Under the pieces are notes generated by a model that saw only the letters and a list, made by a program, of their open reading frames with translations, was not told where the DNA came from and ran no database searches. From NCBI GenBank assembly GCA_018287875.1, contig JAGVVL010000013.1:3534001-3598000 (forward strand): a stretch of 64,000 bases of DNA, given 5' to 3'. A program made the position numbers and the translations under genes. This document shows, in pieces, positions 1-11,123 of the stretch (position 1 is the first letter of the stretch; every line of letters starts with the position of its first letter). Source of the stretch: Nigrospora sphaerica. Lineage: Eukaryota > Ascomycota > Sordariomycetes > Amphisphaeriales > Apiosporaceae.

Positions 1-316
1 CCCCCCCTTCTGCATACGACACACGGACTTCGCAAGCGTCCCTGGCCGCTGCACAGCGGCCGCCCAGTCGGCCCTTGGGTTCGGCCTCCACATCCGAAGT
101 GGCCGCCAGCCCGACGGAAAATATCCCACAACCAAGCCCGCGCGGCCGCGCAGGGGGGACACGGCCAAAGCTGCCAGCGTTCGAGAAAGTGCCCAAGATG
201 ACGAAGAAGTGGTCTTGGCTTCTTCCGGAGAGCCAATAACTCTGCGCCCGGAGCCCTGTGCGGTAGGGAGAGGGAGGGGGGGATGATGGCGATGATCGCC
301 GCCACAGAAGAGACAA

Positions 317-366
<50 letters not shown>

Positions 367-3085
367 ACATACACACATACACACGCTTCCCGCATTGCAG
401 CTACGAGCCAGGCCGACCCGACATACGGCCTCTAACTTCGGCGACCTTTGGCTTCGGCGCAATGTGGCTTCGCCGTCCGCCGCTGCCTGTCCCCTTCCTC
501 TTCCGCGAAGCGCACCAGACGACCCCCCCAAACGGGCCACATCGTGTGTGAGAAGCGCTTATCGTATACTGCTCGCCCGAGCTCCGTGAGCCTTTTTTAC
601 TCTCCCTGGAAGAGGTCCCCCTCCCCATGCCCCCCGTCTCCGTCACTAGCTGGTCCATCGGCCAGAGGCCCCGTCTCTGTCGGGCCTGCTACGGCACACG
701 GGGGCCCGTACAAGGAAGCTATGCCTTGGCTCTGCTGCAGACAAGAGGTCGGTGGTGGCGCCCTCGCCGGCTTGACGTCCCAATCACCCCATCGGCTTTT
801 TTTGCTGGCGCCCGGTCCCTTCTTGGGCCGTTCCGCAAATAGCCCAGATCAGATGTCTTCTCTTTGTTACCTTCCCATCTCCATCGGTCCCGTTCTCCAG
901 TTTGGGTGTCGTGCAGTTGCACCCGAGATTATGACGAACCTCACCCCCCCTCGCCCCTCTCCCCCAAAGCAAACTCCCTTGCCAATACAGCTCCGGGGCC
1001 CGGCGTCAACTTCTGTAAAAAGTCACACTAACACAAAGTTGTTCTGATCACCCACCTCCGTCTTCCTCCTCCCTCTCCTTCTCCTTTCCCTCATCCATGC
1101 GACGCTCCTTTCTGCTCTGCATCGCCCCAGGGCCCGGGGCCCGCCGTCGGCTTCGGGTAACCTGTTCCCCGGACCACGCGGCGGCCTGGCACGGGTCCCT
1201 CTTTTTTTTTTTTTTTTTTTCCCATGCATGGATGGGGACGAGATCTTTCGCCCAGCGGGCTACCTACTTACCTACATGAGCTACCTATAACTTACTTCCC
1301 TACGTATACGTGCGCGATATAAAGGAGAGGGAGAAGGAGAGGAAGAAAACCACGCCCCCCGGCCAGGGGGGCTAGGGTCTAGGAACCGCGGGACCCTGCT
1401 CCCCGTACGGCCGACCATGGAACCTTGGAACCTTGGCCGCGGCCTGGGCAGAATCGATGGGCGGGGCACCGATCTTGCATCCTTCCGCAGAGGTCCAGCC
1501 CTCGAGCCCGGCCTGTCAGCTACGCATATGGGGCGGGGGGAGGCGAACGGTTGCCTCTGGCGCGCGCTTTGGCCCCAAAAAGAGAAGGAGGGAAAAAAAA
1601 ACCACAATCCTGACGGCCCCGCCTGCCATCCGCCGCCCTCCAGGTCTTGCGAAACCTGGCCGGCCGGCCGGGGGCCTATCCCAAGTGCCTGCCGGCTACA
1701 ACGGTGCGACGACTGACGCGCCCGGGCGGGGGAGGGAGCGGGCGCTGCCCATCTCGTGCTTGACTTCTTTTCTTCCTTTCGCTCCCTGGCGCCCCTCTGC
1801 GTGGTCGGCGCCGTACGCGGCAGTACCCTCCCCTTGCCTCCCCGCCTGGCCTAAGCTCAGACCGGGTGCGGGCCGCTTCCGCCAGACCGTGATCAGAGGT
1901 GCAAACCCGCCGCGGCGCAGGAGGGAGAGCGAGACCAACGGGAGGGGACGGGGGAAAGGGGTGAAGCGTCCGGCGTGCAGCGTAGGCAGCGGGATGATGT
2001 AGAACGGCGCCGGCGCGCTCGCATCTCGCCCCGTACCCCCGCGAGCTCCTCTTACCAAAGCCCAGGTCGGTGCTTCGGGGGGGGGGGGGAGACCGCTGCT
2101 GTCGCTCGGCGGCCCGACACTGGGACTGGCCGAACCTCGACCAAAATCGCCACGGCTTCTCTTGTGCGTAGGTAGCATAACGCTCGGTGGCAGTGCGCAC
2201 CGATTCGACCTACGTGAGCGGCTCCAACTCAGCGGCGCTGTGTCCCGGTTACGGAAGTTTGGTGAGGTAAAAAAAGAATGAAAAAAAAAAAAGAGAAACA
2301 GCACCGCGGATGCGTAGCTTACGGGAACCGGGATCGGTGCTCGGGCTTCCTCGCTCCCCGGCCACTCTTCATGACCTCTGGCCTCCAAAGCCCCTCCGAG
2401 CACTGGATGTCCGCGGCTGGGACGTTGGGGCTCATTCGGCAACAAGTGGCTCCACAAGACGCTTTCCGTTGCGATGTAAGCCGAAAAGCTTGCTCACATC
2501 TCACTCAGCCATGAACAGAAACGCAAATTCAAGCAAGACAGTCCGTAGAACGACTTCTATTCATTTCCAAGGACGAAACCCGGTTGAAGGGTCGTCACAT
2601 GTCAAGTTGTGTATCTATACGGAAAGCATAGCTTCTGGTAAGAAAGCCTGCCTCGGTTGTCTCCGTCCATTCTCGTGTCGGACGAGGCCACACGTTGTGC
2701 CTGTCGCACCAACACCGAAAAAAATCCTCCTTCCGGCCCGCTCGCTGTTCGAGAGGCTCGATGTCGCGTGTGTATCAAAACCAAGGAAAACGCCATGAGG
2801 GGAATCATGCATCATAAATGCCAACGCCGTTTTGTTGAAAAAATGGTGCCCGCTGTTAACCCTTTTTGATTCCCCGAGAAGAAAAAATCAAAACATGTCC
2901 CGCCCCCCGGCCCCGGTGCCGGTGTATGCCGCAAATGCTTTGTTGAACCAGAGCCACGCCGGCTTTGCGCCTAGAAGCGCATGCGTGCGCTCAAGGGGAA
3001 TAATGTGAAAACTGCCCGACCGGATGTTGAGAGTCCGGAACGAGAGAACATGGGGGGAAAAGAGAGGGAGGGTACAGGGAGCCGA
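1..3085. other. Intergenic, low-complexity DNA
   Basis: No convincing gene. Open frames here are arginine/serine/proline-rich by-products of GC-rich skewed DNA and have no domain-like segments. The stretch holds a long AC microsatellite, a run of about 19 T (1202-1220), TACCTA-type repeats (1261-1290) and a run of 13 G (2077-2089). Positions next to 3085 are the 3' flank of the S-adenosylhomocysteinase gene. Confidence 0.6.
319..384. repeat. (AC)n microsatellite
   Basis: About 21 uninterrupted AC units (319-360) are followed by three ATACACAC-type units up to 384. It is a simple dinucleotide repeat, likely length-variable between strains. Confidence 0.95.
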
Positions 3086-4435
3086 TTAGTATCGGTAGTG
3101 GTCAGCCTTGTAAGGGCCCTCGACGTCGAGGCCAAGGTACTCGCTCTGGACCTTGCTCAGGGTGGTGAGCTCGACGTTGCAGTGGTCGAGGTGGAGACGG
3201 GCGACCTCCTCGTCGAGGATCTTGGGGAGGACGTAGACACCGACGGGCAGCTTGCCAGCCTTGGCGAAGGCGACGTACTTCTCGCCGAAGGCCTTGTCCT
3301 CGGCCTTGTACAGCATGATCTGGGCCAGGACCTGGTTGGCGAAGGAGCAGGACATGACGAACGAGGAGTGGCCAGTGGCACAGCCCAGGTTGACGAGGCG
3401 ACCCTCGGCCAGGAGGATGACGTGGCGGCCGCTGGGCATCAGGAAGCGGTCAACCTGAGGCTTGATGTTCTGGACGCTCTTGGCGTTCTTCTTGATCCAG
3501 GCGACGTCGATCTCGCAGTCGAAGTGACCAATGTTGCACACAATGGCATCGTTGGGCATCTCGGTGAAGTGCTCGCCGGTGATGATGTCACGGCAGCCGG
3601 TGGTGGTAACGAAGATCTGGCCGATCTTGCAGGCCTTCTCCATGGTGGTGACCTGGTATCCGGCCATGGCAGCCTGGAGGGCGTTGATGGGGTCAACCTC
3701 GGTCACGATGACGCGGGCACCCATGCCGTGCAGGGCCTGGGCGCAGCCCTTGCCGACGTCACCGAAACCACCGACGACGGCGATCTTGCCAGCGATCATG
3801 ACATCGGTAGCACGCTTGATGCCGTCGACCAGCGACTCACGGCAGCCGTACAGGTTGTCGAACTTGGACTTGGTGACCGAGTCGTTGACGTTGATGGCAG
3901 GAACCAGCAGCTTGCCGTTCTTGAGCATGCGGTACAGGTGGTGGACACCGGTGGTGGTCTCCTCCGAGACACCGTAGCAGTCCTTGAGCATCTCGGGGTA
4001 CTTGTCGTGGACGAGGTGGGTCAGGTCACCACCGTCGTCGAGGATGAGGTTGAGCTTCTTGCCATCCTTGAAGGCGTTCAGCTGCTGCTCGAGGCACCAG
4101 TTGTACTCCTCGTCGGTCTCGCCCTTCCAGGCGAAGACGGGGACACCGGCGGCGGCAATGGCGGCGGCGGCGTGGTCCTGGGTGGAGAAGATGTTGCACG
4201 AAGTCCAGGTGACCTCGGCACCGAGAGCAGTCAAGGTCTCGATGAGGACGGCGGTCTGGATGGTCATGTGCAGGCAGCCGGCAATGCGGGCACCGGCGAG
4301 AGGCTGGTCCTCGGCGTACTTCTTGCGGATGGACATCAGGCCGGGCATCTCGTTCTCGGCCAGCTCGATCTCCTTGCGGCCGAAGGCAGCGAGGGACAGG
4401 TCGGCGACCTTGAACTTGGTGGCGGGGGCAGACAT
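3086..4435 (-). CDS. Adenosylhomocysteinase (S-adenosyl-L-homocysteine hydrolase)
   Basis: Single coding exon for 449 residues. The enzyme reversibly cleaves S-adenosylhomocysteine to adenosine and homocysteine with bound NAD, removing the product inhibitor of all SAM-dependent methyltransferases; it is cytosolic and works as a tetramer. Visible: the active-site stretch [11 protein letters not shown] (about 184-194), the NAD-binding motif GGFGDVGKG (222-230), and the conserved C-terminus with lysine and YRY (KADHYRY) that reaches the neighbouring subunit's cofactor. The start at 4435 begins MSAPATKF and matches the family. The frame stays open 50 codons further upstream, but that stretch contains a good intron (4444-4560: GTAAGC donor, CTGAC branch, TTCAG acceptor), so I read it as 5'UTR. 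Codons are strongly C-ending, as in highly expressed fungal genes. Confidence 0.97.
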   Translation of the reverse strand: MSAPATKFKVADLSLAAFGRKEIELAENEMPGLMSIRKKYAEDQPLAGARIAGCLHMTIQTAVLIETLTALGAEVTWTSCNIFSTQDHAAAAIAAAGVPVFAWKGETDEEYNWCLEQQLNAFKDGKKLNLILDDGGDLTHLVHDKYPEMLKDCYGVSEETTTGVHHLYRMLKNGKLLVPAINVNDSVTKSKFDNLYGCRESLVDGIKRATDVMIAGKIAVVGGFGDVGKGCAQALHGMGARVIVTEVDPINALQAAMAGYQVTTMEKACKIGQIFVTTTGCRDIITGEHFTEMPNDAIVCNIGHFDCEIDVAWIKKNAKSVQNIKPQVDRFLMPSGRHVILLAEGRLVNLGCATGHSSFVMSCSFANQVLAQIMLYKAEDKAFGEKYVAFAKAGKLPVGVYVLPKILDEEVARLHLDHCNVELTTLSKVQSEYLGLDVEGPYKADHYRY

Positions 4436-4443
4436 TGTGAAGG

Positions 4444-4560
4444 CTGAACGGGAAGGCAACAGGTCAGCACAGGTTGTCTTGCGGGGCGTGGGAATGGTAA
4501 TCAAGAAGGGCGCGGAACGTGATGTCCCAAGGTACCGGGAAGGACGGATGATGGGCTTAC
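4444..4560 (-). other. Predicted 5'UTR intron of the adenosylhomocysteinase gene
   Basis: Reading the minus strand, a GTAAGC donor at 4560 is followed by TGCTGACC and a pyrimidine-rich run ending in TTCAG at 4444, eight bases before the start codon. Its presence explains the in-frame but non-homologous extension upstream of the ATG. Confidence 0.65.
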
Positions 4561-4585
4561 CGGGCTGGGAAAAAAACAGTACCAA

Positions 4586-6108
4586 AAGCGGTGTGGGAGA
4601 AGAAGGGGTGATAGAGGTGCGGGGTGATGGGTTTCAGACCGCGGGGCTGCGAAGCTTCAGTATCAGCAAGAAGACTCGATGCGATAAATACTGCTCAATG
4701 CCGACGATTGACCAGCACAGAAGAGGGAGGCGGGCGTCCTTACAGGAGATGGATGGAGGAATGAAGAGAGAAGAGAGAAGAGAGAAGGAGGAAGGATTTG
4801 GGACGAAGACTCCGAGGGGAGAGGGCGAGTAAAGTACCTTGGTGGCGCGGGAGGACCCTGAAGTGAAGAGAAGCCCCGAACTTCTGCGAGGCGGAGATCA
4901 ACCGAACTTTCACCCTCAGATTTTTGCTACCTACCCCTCCGCACCCTGCGCGACCTGCGTCCGGCGGCGACTCGCTCGCGGGGCGTTTCTTCTTGCAGTT
5001 ACACTACCAGCGTGTAATCCTGAGCAGCGGGTTCGTCTGCGCCATGTGAGTGGCCAGCCGGGCCCGTTGGTCGAGGAACGTGGGCGCTATTTGCCGTGGG
5101 AATGCCTGTTTCGATAACAGCCCCTCGGTCCTTGCCCCACCTCCGACTTTTTGCCTTGGGTGTTCGCCGGCAACACAAGGTGGGAAACGATGCCGGCATG
5201 GACAGACAGTCGGGGACGAGGGGACAAGATGGCCGAGGTCCGTCATTACTTTCCATGAAACGACACCGCTACCACCCTTTGACGCTGTTCTCGGCGTTTT
5301 GCCTGCCCACTGCACGAAGCTTGCCGTTGAGCTGCGCCCGCCTCGAGTTCATGGCCCTTGTCGACTCACGTATACGCTCTGAGCTAGCTACTAGCACTGG
5401 GTGACTGGCTGACAGCCAAGTGACACAGGGGCCGGGCAAAAAAGCACAGGGCTCGGATGGATCTGCATAGGCCGCCAGCTTGTCGGTCCCCGGCCTGGGT
5501 CGGTGCTTGGGCAAACCAGCCAAAAAACCCACCGATGCATGACTGGATACCTGCGTCCACGTACCCACGCAGCCACGCAGGGGCAGTCGTTCTCGTAGGT
5601 GCCCGGTCGGAAAAAGGACCGGAGTGAGAGTGGGCCCCGAAAGTCCATACGTGGACGTTGTCATACTCCATGACTCCCCCGTCAGCCCCGTACACATGCG
5701 CACCTTTCGCCAACACTCCTCAACCGGGCCGCGTCCAAGCCCGGACTGGGCCGGAGCAGATGCGAACTTGGCTTGACACACTACGCAAATAACGGACAAG
5801 CACTTGCGCTCTTTCGCTCTCTCTCGCCCGTATACACACATCGGAAGGGGGGCTGTCAGAAGAGGAGGAGCCCCCGAGGTTCAGGCTGCGTGGAAATCCC
5901 TCATTGCGGCTCGGTATCGAGAGCCTCTCGTCATACTCGACGTCGGCTCGAGCAGCAGCATCTAACTGAATACATGTGGACGTCGTGTAAAAAGAGCCTG
6001 GGATATCACCAGGCTTCCCAAGCGACTGAAAAACCCCCAAACGCCGGGCCAGATGCATCCCTAATTTTGTAAAACCCCGTCGAGTTCTAGTTAATACTCA
6101 TGGAATGT
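4586..6108. other. Intergenic: promoter side of adenosylhomocysteinase, 3' side of eIF3h
   Basis: No gene recognised. The first several hundred bases are the upstream region of the minus-strand adenosylhomocysteinase gene, including a purine-rich GAAGAGAGAAG tract near 4760-4790. The end near 6108 is the downstream flank of the eIF3h gene. Open frames on both strands lack domain-like sequence. Confidence 0.55.
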
Positions 6109-7446
6109 CTATTCCGGCAACAAGTTCCCCCGCACAGCAAACATCTTGGCGCTGACATTGGCTGTGAACCCATCGATCTGCTTGCTGTACTGCTCCACCT
6201 GCCTGGCGTTCAACATGCCCTCGAGCCGGCTGGGCTCCTGCGGCAGCTTGAAAATGCGCTGCCACTCGTCCTCGGGCAAAGGCTCCTGGCCCGCCGCCTT
6301 ACGCGTGGCGTTCTCGGCCTTGCGCTTCGTCTGCCACGCCGTGATCTTAGTCTGCTCGCGGCCCATTTGGCGCTGGTAGTACTGGTGGTTGTTAAGCTCC
6401 GTGTAGTGCGACTCAATGCTGTCGAGCAGCAGGTCGCAGGTCTTCTCCAGGAACGGGTCTATCGAGAGGTCGAGCGTGTCGACCGACGGGTACATGGGCA
6501 GCTTAACGTCGTCCCGGCGGATGTCGGCCAGCGACGTGGGCATGTCGGCCTCGGCCTTGGCGGGCAGGCCGGGCAGCTGGTGAAGGTACGAGGTGAGAAG
6601 GTGCGAGTTGTGCACGTTGACGGGGTACTCGACGAGGATGTCCTTGAAGCTAAGCTTGGACTTTTGCAGGCTGTCGTTCTCCCATGTCAGCGGGCTCCGG
6701 GGAGCGATGGGCTTGCCGGGGGGCGCTTGGCTCTTACCTCTCCGTCGTGAACTTGTTCTCCTTGAAAGCGGCCATGAACTTGTCGGTGAGCTTGAAGGCG
6801 CGCAGGTTGAGGGCGCCCTGGCAGCTGCGGCTAACGTCGTGCACCAGCGCGACGATCTTCTCGTTGTCTTTCTGGTAGTGGTACTGGTTCTCGACGAAGC
6901 TCGAGTTGATGAAGTTGCCCATGGTGGCGCTCGTGTACCAGCCGGCGTGGTTGGCATCCACGTTGACCTCCTTCAGGTGGCGGATCATCTCGGCCTGGTA
7001 GGTGACGTTGGCCTTGGCGCGGGGCGCGGCCAGGGCCAGAGACGAGGCATCGTTGCTCTGGTGGGAGCCCTCGGTGTGGGCGACATCGACGGTAGGGAAG
7101 GGGAAGGTGTTGGTGATCTCGAGCAGGTTGTTCCGGTCCATGCCGACGATGAAGCCGGTGGCCGAGGAGGGGAAGGTGCTCGCGCAGTGCTTGACAATCT
7201 TCATCACCACCTGCGTGCGTCGCGTTAGTCCATGGCTTGCCACGACCGGCTGGTGACGCTGCGCTGGGCGGTGCTGTGCGGCGCGCCCCCTGGCTACCGA
7301 ATGAGGGGCGGCTTGGTGTTGACTTTCGACCACGCCATTACCAGCAGCAGCAGCACCTCGCACAGCCCAGAACCAAGTGAACAAAAACGTACCAGAGCCT
7401 CCACCTGAACCGCGGCGAACGGCACATCCTTGGGAACTTCGGCCAT
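6109..7446 (-). CDS. Eukaryotic translation initiation factor 3 subunit H (MPN domain)
   Basis: Three exons on the minus strand, 7446-7393, 7210-6738 and 6670-6109, joining in frame to 362 residues, the usual length for fungal eIF3h. It is a subunit of the eIF3 complex that organises the 43S pre-initiation complex in the cytosol. The N-terminal MPN domain is recognisable: [13 protein letters not shown] start, the [12 protein letters not shown] strand across the first splice, then [11 protein letters not shown]. It lacks a complete JAMM zinc motif, as expected for an MPN-minus subunit. Later segments ([20 protein letters not shown]) and the coiled C-terminal part ([23 protein letters not shown]) fit the family. 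Intron 1 has a GTACGT donor; intron 2 has a GTAAGA donor and CTGAC branch. The second acceptor was chosen because only it keeps the frame. Confidence 0.93.
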
Positions 7447-8305
7447 GATTGCGATACTGCTTCAGATAGTCGATATGGCGTCTGCGAAGCGATCGTCTTT
7501 CGGAGGGGCCGGGTCGTTCGTGCGGGCGCCGCGCGTGGTGTTGTCGCTCACGTCAAGTTTTCACCAAAATTTCGCTGTGGGAAGAAAGCGGAGAAGGCGG
7601 GCAGTACTTGACGAATGGGTGACGGTGTGTGGCTGAGGGCTGTTCAGTTGGTGTCAGGTACGTACCGCCCTACCTTGCGGAGCACTGGGGTAAGTACATA
7701 GGTACTTAGCACGGTAGGGTCGGCGAATGAACCAGTGCGCTCGGTACGGCAGGTGCATCCCCGTTCCGTTTCGCTCCATTCTCATGGACCCCCACGACGA
7801 CCTCGACTTCTATCCATTAGCGACACTCACCCGTGGTTTTCACAGTCGAACCAGGCACGGCGTCCACCCGTACTCTCCGCTCATCTCTGTATTACGTGAA
7901 ACCTGGTCTTGCCATCCCTTCTCTGCGATCTCCGAATCGATACGCTCGCTTTACATCCCGTTATGGCGTGTACCGATGAGCAACCAGGCTGTTCATTAGC
8001 TCACCATGATTTGGGCGTCGTCATGCAGTAGTTCTAACGAAGATGTCGATTCTGCCAAATCAAATTCTATTCTACTCCGCCCTGGTGTTGTCTAAGTCTC
8101 CAGGCTGTGCGAGCAACGCCTTCTAGAAGACCTTTCAGCAGGTCACATCGCTAGTCCCAACACCGTGTAACGCCAACCAAACGAACCCCCCATATCCTGA
8201 TGGCCCGATCCATCCGGGCGACCTCGGCAACATGGCCATGTCTTCCATCAGCAGCACCCGGGCGCTTCTTGGAAGCTTCCAGCCCGCCACTGGTCAGCCC
8301 TCGGC
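7447..8305. other. Intergenic: eIF3h promoter and UPF0643-type 3' flank
   Basis: No gene seen. The part next to 7446 is the eIF3h upstream region, with a GGTACGTACC-like palindromic patch near 7658-7668 and TACCT/AGGTA repeats around 7670-7710. The end near 8300 is the 3' flank of the next minus-strand gene. Confidence 0.5.
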
Positions 8306-9045
8306 CTAGTCGATCCAGTCCACGATTTCCCAGCTCTCCAGGTTGTCACGGATGATGAGCCGATGCCTGTCGATCTTCCATTCAGTATACAGATGCCGCG
8401 CAGCACCCGCCGCCTTGCGATGGGCTGGGCCTACACCGCCCTGTTTGGCATCCTGCTGGGATCGCCATACGCAGGTAGCAAGGTTTCTGCCGTCTTTGTC
8501 TGGCGTACCGAACCAGTACCTGGAGCGCATCAGCAATCAGAAGGCCGGGCCCTTGCATTCGCGACGGGGAGCTAAACTTACTTCAAGAACCCTCCACTGG
8601 CCGTGGCCTCGGCATGTGCTGCCTTGTCCAGCATACCCAATTCGGCATATGTCGTCGTCGGCGGGATCTGCGACCGGAACACCACGATGTACCATGAACT
8701 TTCCTTCCACTGATGGCGCTGGTGGCTAACCAACTTCGCCAACTCGCTCATAACCAGAGCCCAGTCGAATGTTTCGGTGTATGGAGCCGTCGCATAGTCG
8801 GGACGGAGGCACTTAAGATGAACCAGTGCCTGCGCTAGCAACGCGTTTTCTTCGTCAAGAGTCCGCAAGTCGAGGAGATGTTCTTGTTCCTTATAGGGCG
8901 ACACCACCAAGTAATCGGACTTTTCGGCACCCTCGCCGAGTTGGGTCTCTGGAACCTCCTGCGAGGCGACGATGACTTCGGTTTTGCCGTCGAGAAGGAC
9001 ATTGGGTGCCACAGTCTGTCCCGCGTATACTTGAGCTGTCGCCAT
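8306..9045 (-). CDS. UPF0643-type conserved fungal protein
   Basis: Two exons, 9045-8582 and 8519-8306, give 225 residues. Joining them restores the continuous segment ASGGFLK/YWFGTPDKDGRNLATC, which fits the fungal UPF0643 family (S. pombe PB2B2.08 type). The conserved core is WYIVVFRS, then the HAEATASGGFLKYWFG block, RNLATCVWRS and a closing RDNLESWEIVDW. Function is unknown; the fold may be of a dimeric alpha-beta barrel type, but that is only a guess. No signal peptide or membrane segment is seen, so it is probably cytosolic. The intron has a GTAAGT donor and a GCTGATG branch. The start is the first methionine giving a family-like N-terminus (MATAQVYAG); the frame continues upstream without resemblance. 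Confidence 0.85.
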
Positions 9046-9821
9046 GGTCCCCCAAGCTACAGCCGCGTCGGCCGCTCGAACTGGATAAAGCTGACGGAGA
9101 TAACCCGAACGGATAATTTGCGGTATGGGCGAATGCTCGATTCGATCAAGGCTGAGTGAACTTGGAAAGATCCTACACCCTTTTATTCTTCGCACCGGCG
9201 ACCTGGTTGGTGGCGCCCCTATTGAAAATCTGATTTGGTCTGTGAGCCGGCGGTTCCTGACTCGCAAGCCCTTTCTTCCTTGCTGGCCGTGGCCGATCCG
9301 CCTTATATGCAATGTCAGTTGCATCCCATGACCAGGGCCGTCGCAATCGCAGTCGCTAATAGCGACATCAGCTCGTATACTGCACTAACCCGTGAATTGT
9401 GGGCACTTCGAGTCACTTGAACTCAAGATGCCAGAGTGTATTGCGTGCTGTCCACCGTCTCAACACCATTTAGCGGTTTCCAGCCCAACTTCGGCTGTGG
9501 CTGCGCGTATTGCGTCATCCCGCCGGGGTTGATACCATTCAGGCACACGGCTGCCCTCGCTGTCCTATCCCTTGCTGTTTGTACCATCCGACCTACTGCC
9601 CTGCTGCCCTCTGACGCCCACAGCGTCTGTCTCTTCACTTCGATGCGCTCACCGCATGGCCTCTCGGCGCCTTTCAATCTATAATGAGCGCCCTCAACAC
9701 ACAATCACTGGTTTGTGAGACTTGCCAATCGATGCTCGGTGGCTTTTCCCCCCCAAGTATTATGTACGTATGACTGACCAAAACTAACTTTACAGCACGC
9801 GTATGCCATCAAAGGAGCGTT
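9046..9821. other. Intergenic between UPF0643-type and rhodopsin-domain genes
   Basis: No gene recognised. It contains the upstream region of the UPF0643-type gene and the 3' flank of the rhodopsin-domain gene. An 82-codon plus-strand frame at 9436-9684 has no recognisable motif. Confidence 0.5.
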
Positions 9822-11123
9822 CTATGCGTGCTCCTCAACATTTGAGTCTGCCCGGGGACTTGAGCTGGCCGTGATGTTAGCGAGCTGATATGCCGTCTGT
9901 CCACTGAATCGATTGCGGGAGTGGAAGCGGTCGTCTGATTGCACCGATACATTGTCCTCCCCGACGACGGTCGTGCTTCCCAGATGACTAGGTTCGGGCC
10001 GTAGCTGATGTCGGTTCGTCCTCGTGCTGGTCCTGCCTTGAATGAAGGTTTTGGGACGGTTGAGCGGCAGGTCATCGGGTTGCAAGCCATCGCCAAACCA
10101 ACTCCTCACAAGGCGTCGCATCATCGGCAGGCTCCCCGCGATGAGCCCGATGCCGCACTCTATGATGGACAATATGATTATTTTGGCCGATTGCAAGAGG
10201 AAGTCAGTCGGCTCCTTGTAATACTTGAGGTACGGCATGCGGACGATAGTGCAGACCGAAGCACTGAGGAGTGATCAGCAAGGGAGCGCGACGAAGGGAA
10301 CGGTGCTTGCTCACTTACGCGGCACCAAGGCCAAGGATTACCCCCACCGAAACCTTCGCCGAAGTCTTCATTTGAGCCTTCCAAAGGATGGCTATTGGCA
10401 AAATAGCTGCCGACGAGTCGGTGAGAATTGACGAGGCCGACACCAGATAGCTGACATTGGTGGTGATCACGCGGGAGGCGCAGTGGCCACGCGCCGGGTC
10501 CCAGTTGGCGGCCACCGGCTGGCATATTGTTAATATGCCGATGAAGCCTATCAGCGATGTGGCGCAGGTCACGGCAATGATGGAGATGGCGATAATGCGG
10601 TGCACCCTCTCGGTGGCGATGCGGGTAAGAGTCACGCATATAGCGGACTTGATGCAACACAGCGAGGTTACGTAAAAGACCTGCCACAACACAACAAACT
10701 GGTAGAGTTTAGTATGAGATGAATTGCATCACAGGAGACAAGCGGAGCTAAGCAACGCACCTTCACCCCCTCCATGACCATGGCAGGATTCAGCTCGGCT
10801 TCGGGAGTGCCGAGGCCAGTGAAGGTAGCACGGGTGACAACACCGCAGTCGACCATGTACAAGACCTACGTTAGATTTGGCGTCAGCTGGGAGCACTACA
10901 GGCTCCGAATGCCAGTTAACGACAATTTAGGAGCACGCTCGCCACATACCAGCCCAGCAAGCATAAGGCCATCGTCGACTCCGAAGCAACTATCAGAGGC
11001 CCTTACCCACACCCGCGTCAACACAGTGAAAATCGAGGTGCAGAAGAGGAGAATCGTCAAGACCAGCGTCGCCAAGGCCAGGCCCTTGGGTTGAACGGCG
11101 GTCGCCAGCGCATCTGGTGCCAT
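9822..11123 (-). CDS. Rhodopsin-domain integral membrane protein (SAT4/PTH11-like)
   Basis: Four exons, 11123-10950, 10865-10761, 10680-10319 and 10263-9822, join in frame to 360 residues. It belongs to the large fungal rhodopsin-domain family that includes PTH11-like receptors. Visible: a first helix (LALATLVLTILLFCTSIF), the conserved VDDGLMLAGL second-helix start, VFYVTSLCCIKSAICVTLTRI, a helix with IIAVTCATSLIGFIGILTICQP, the CASRVITTNVSYLVSASSILTDS segment, and ILPIAILWKAQM before VILGLGAAASVCTIVR. The loop after helix five and the final helix (IIECGIGLIAGSLPMMRRL) are in place. The last about 95 residues form a polar, disordered cytoplasmic tail. No extracellular CFEM domain precedes the helices, so it is not a canonical PTH11. 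The ligand is unknown. Confidence 0.87.

Noticed and set aside
1696..2457. 253-codon minus-strand frame
   Set aside because: Low-complexity P/R/S-rich sequence with no conserved segment; GC-rich DNA with few stops explains it.
2981..4447. 488-codon plus-strand frame rich in V, L, G and D
   Set aside because: It is exactly antisense to the adenosylhomocysteinase gene and arises from that gene's biased codons.
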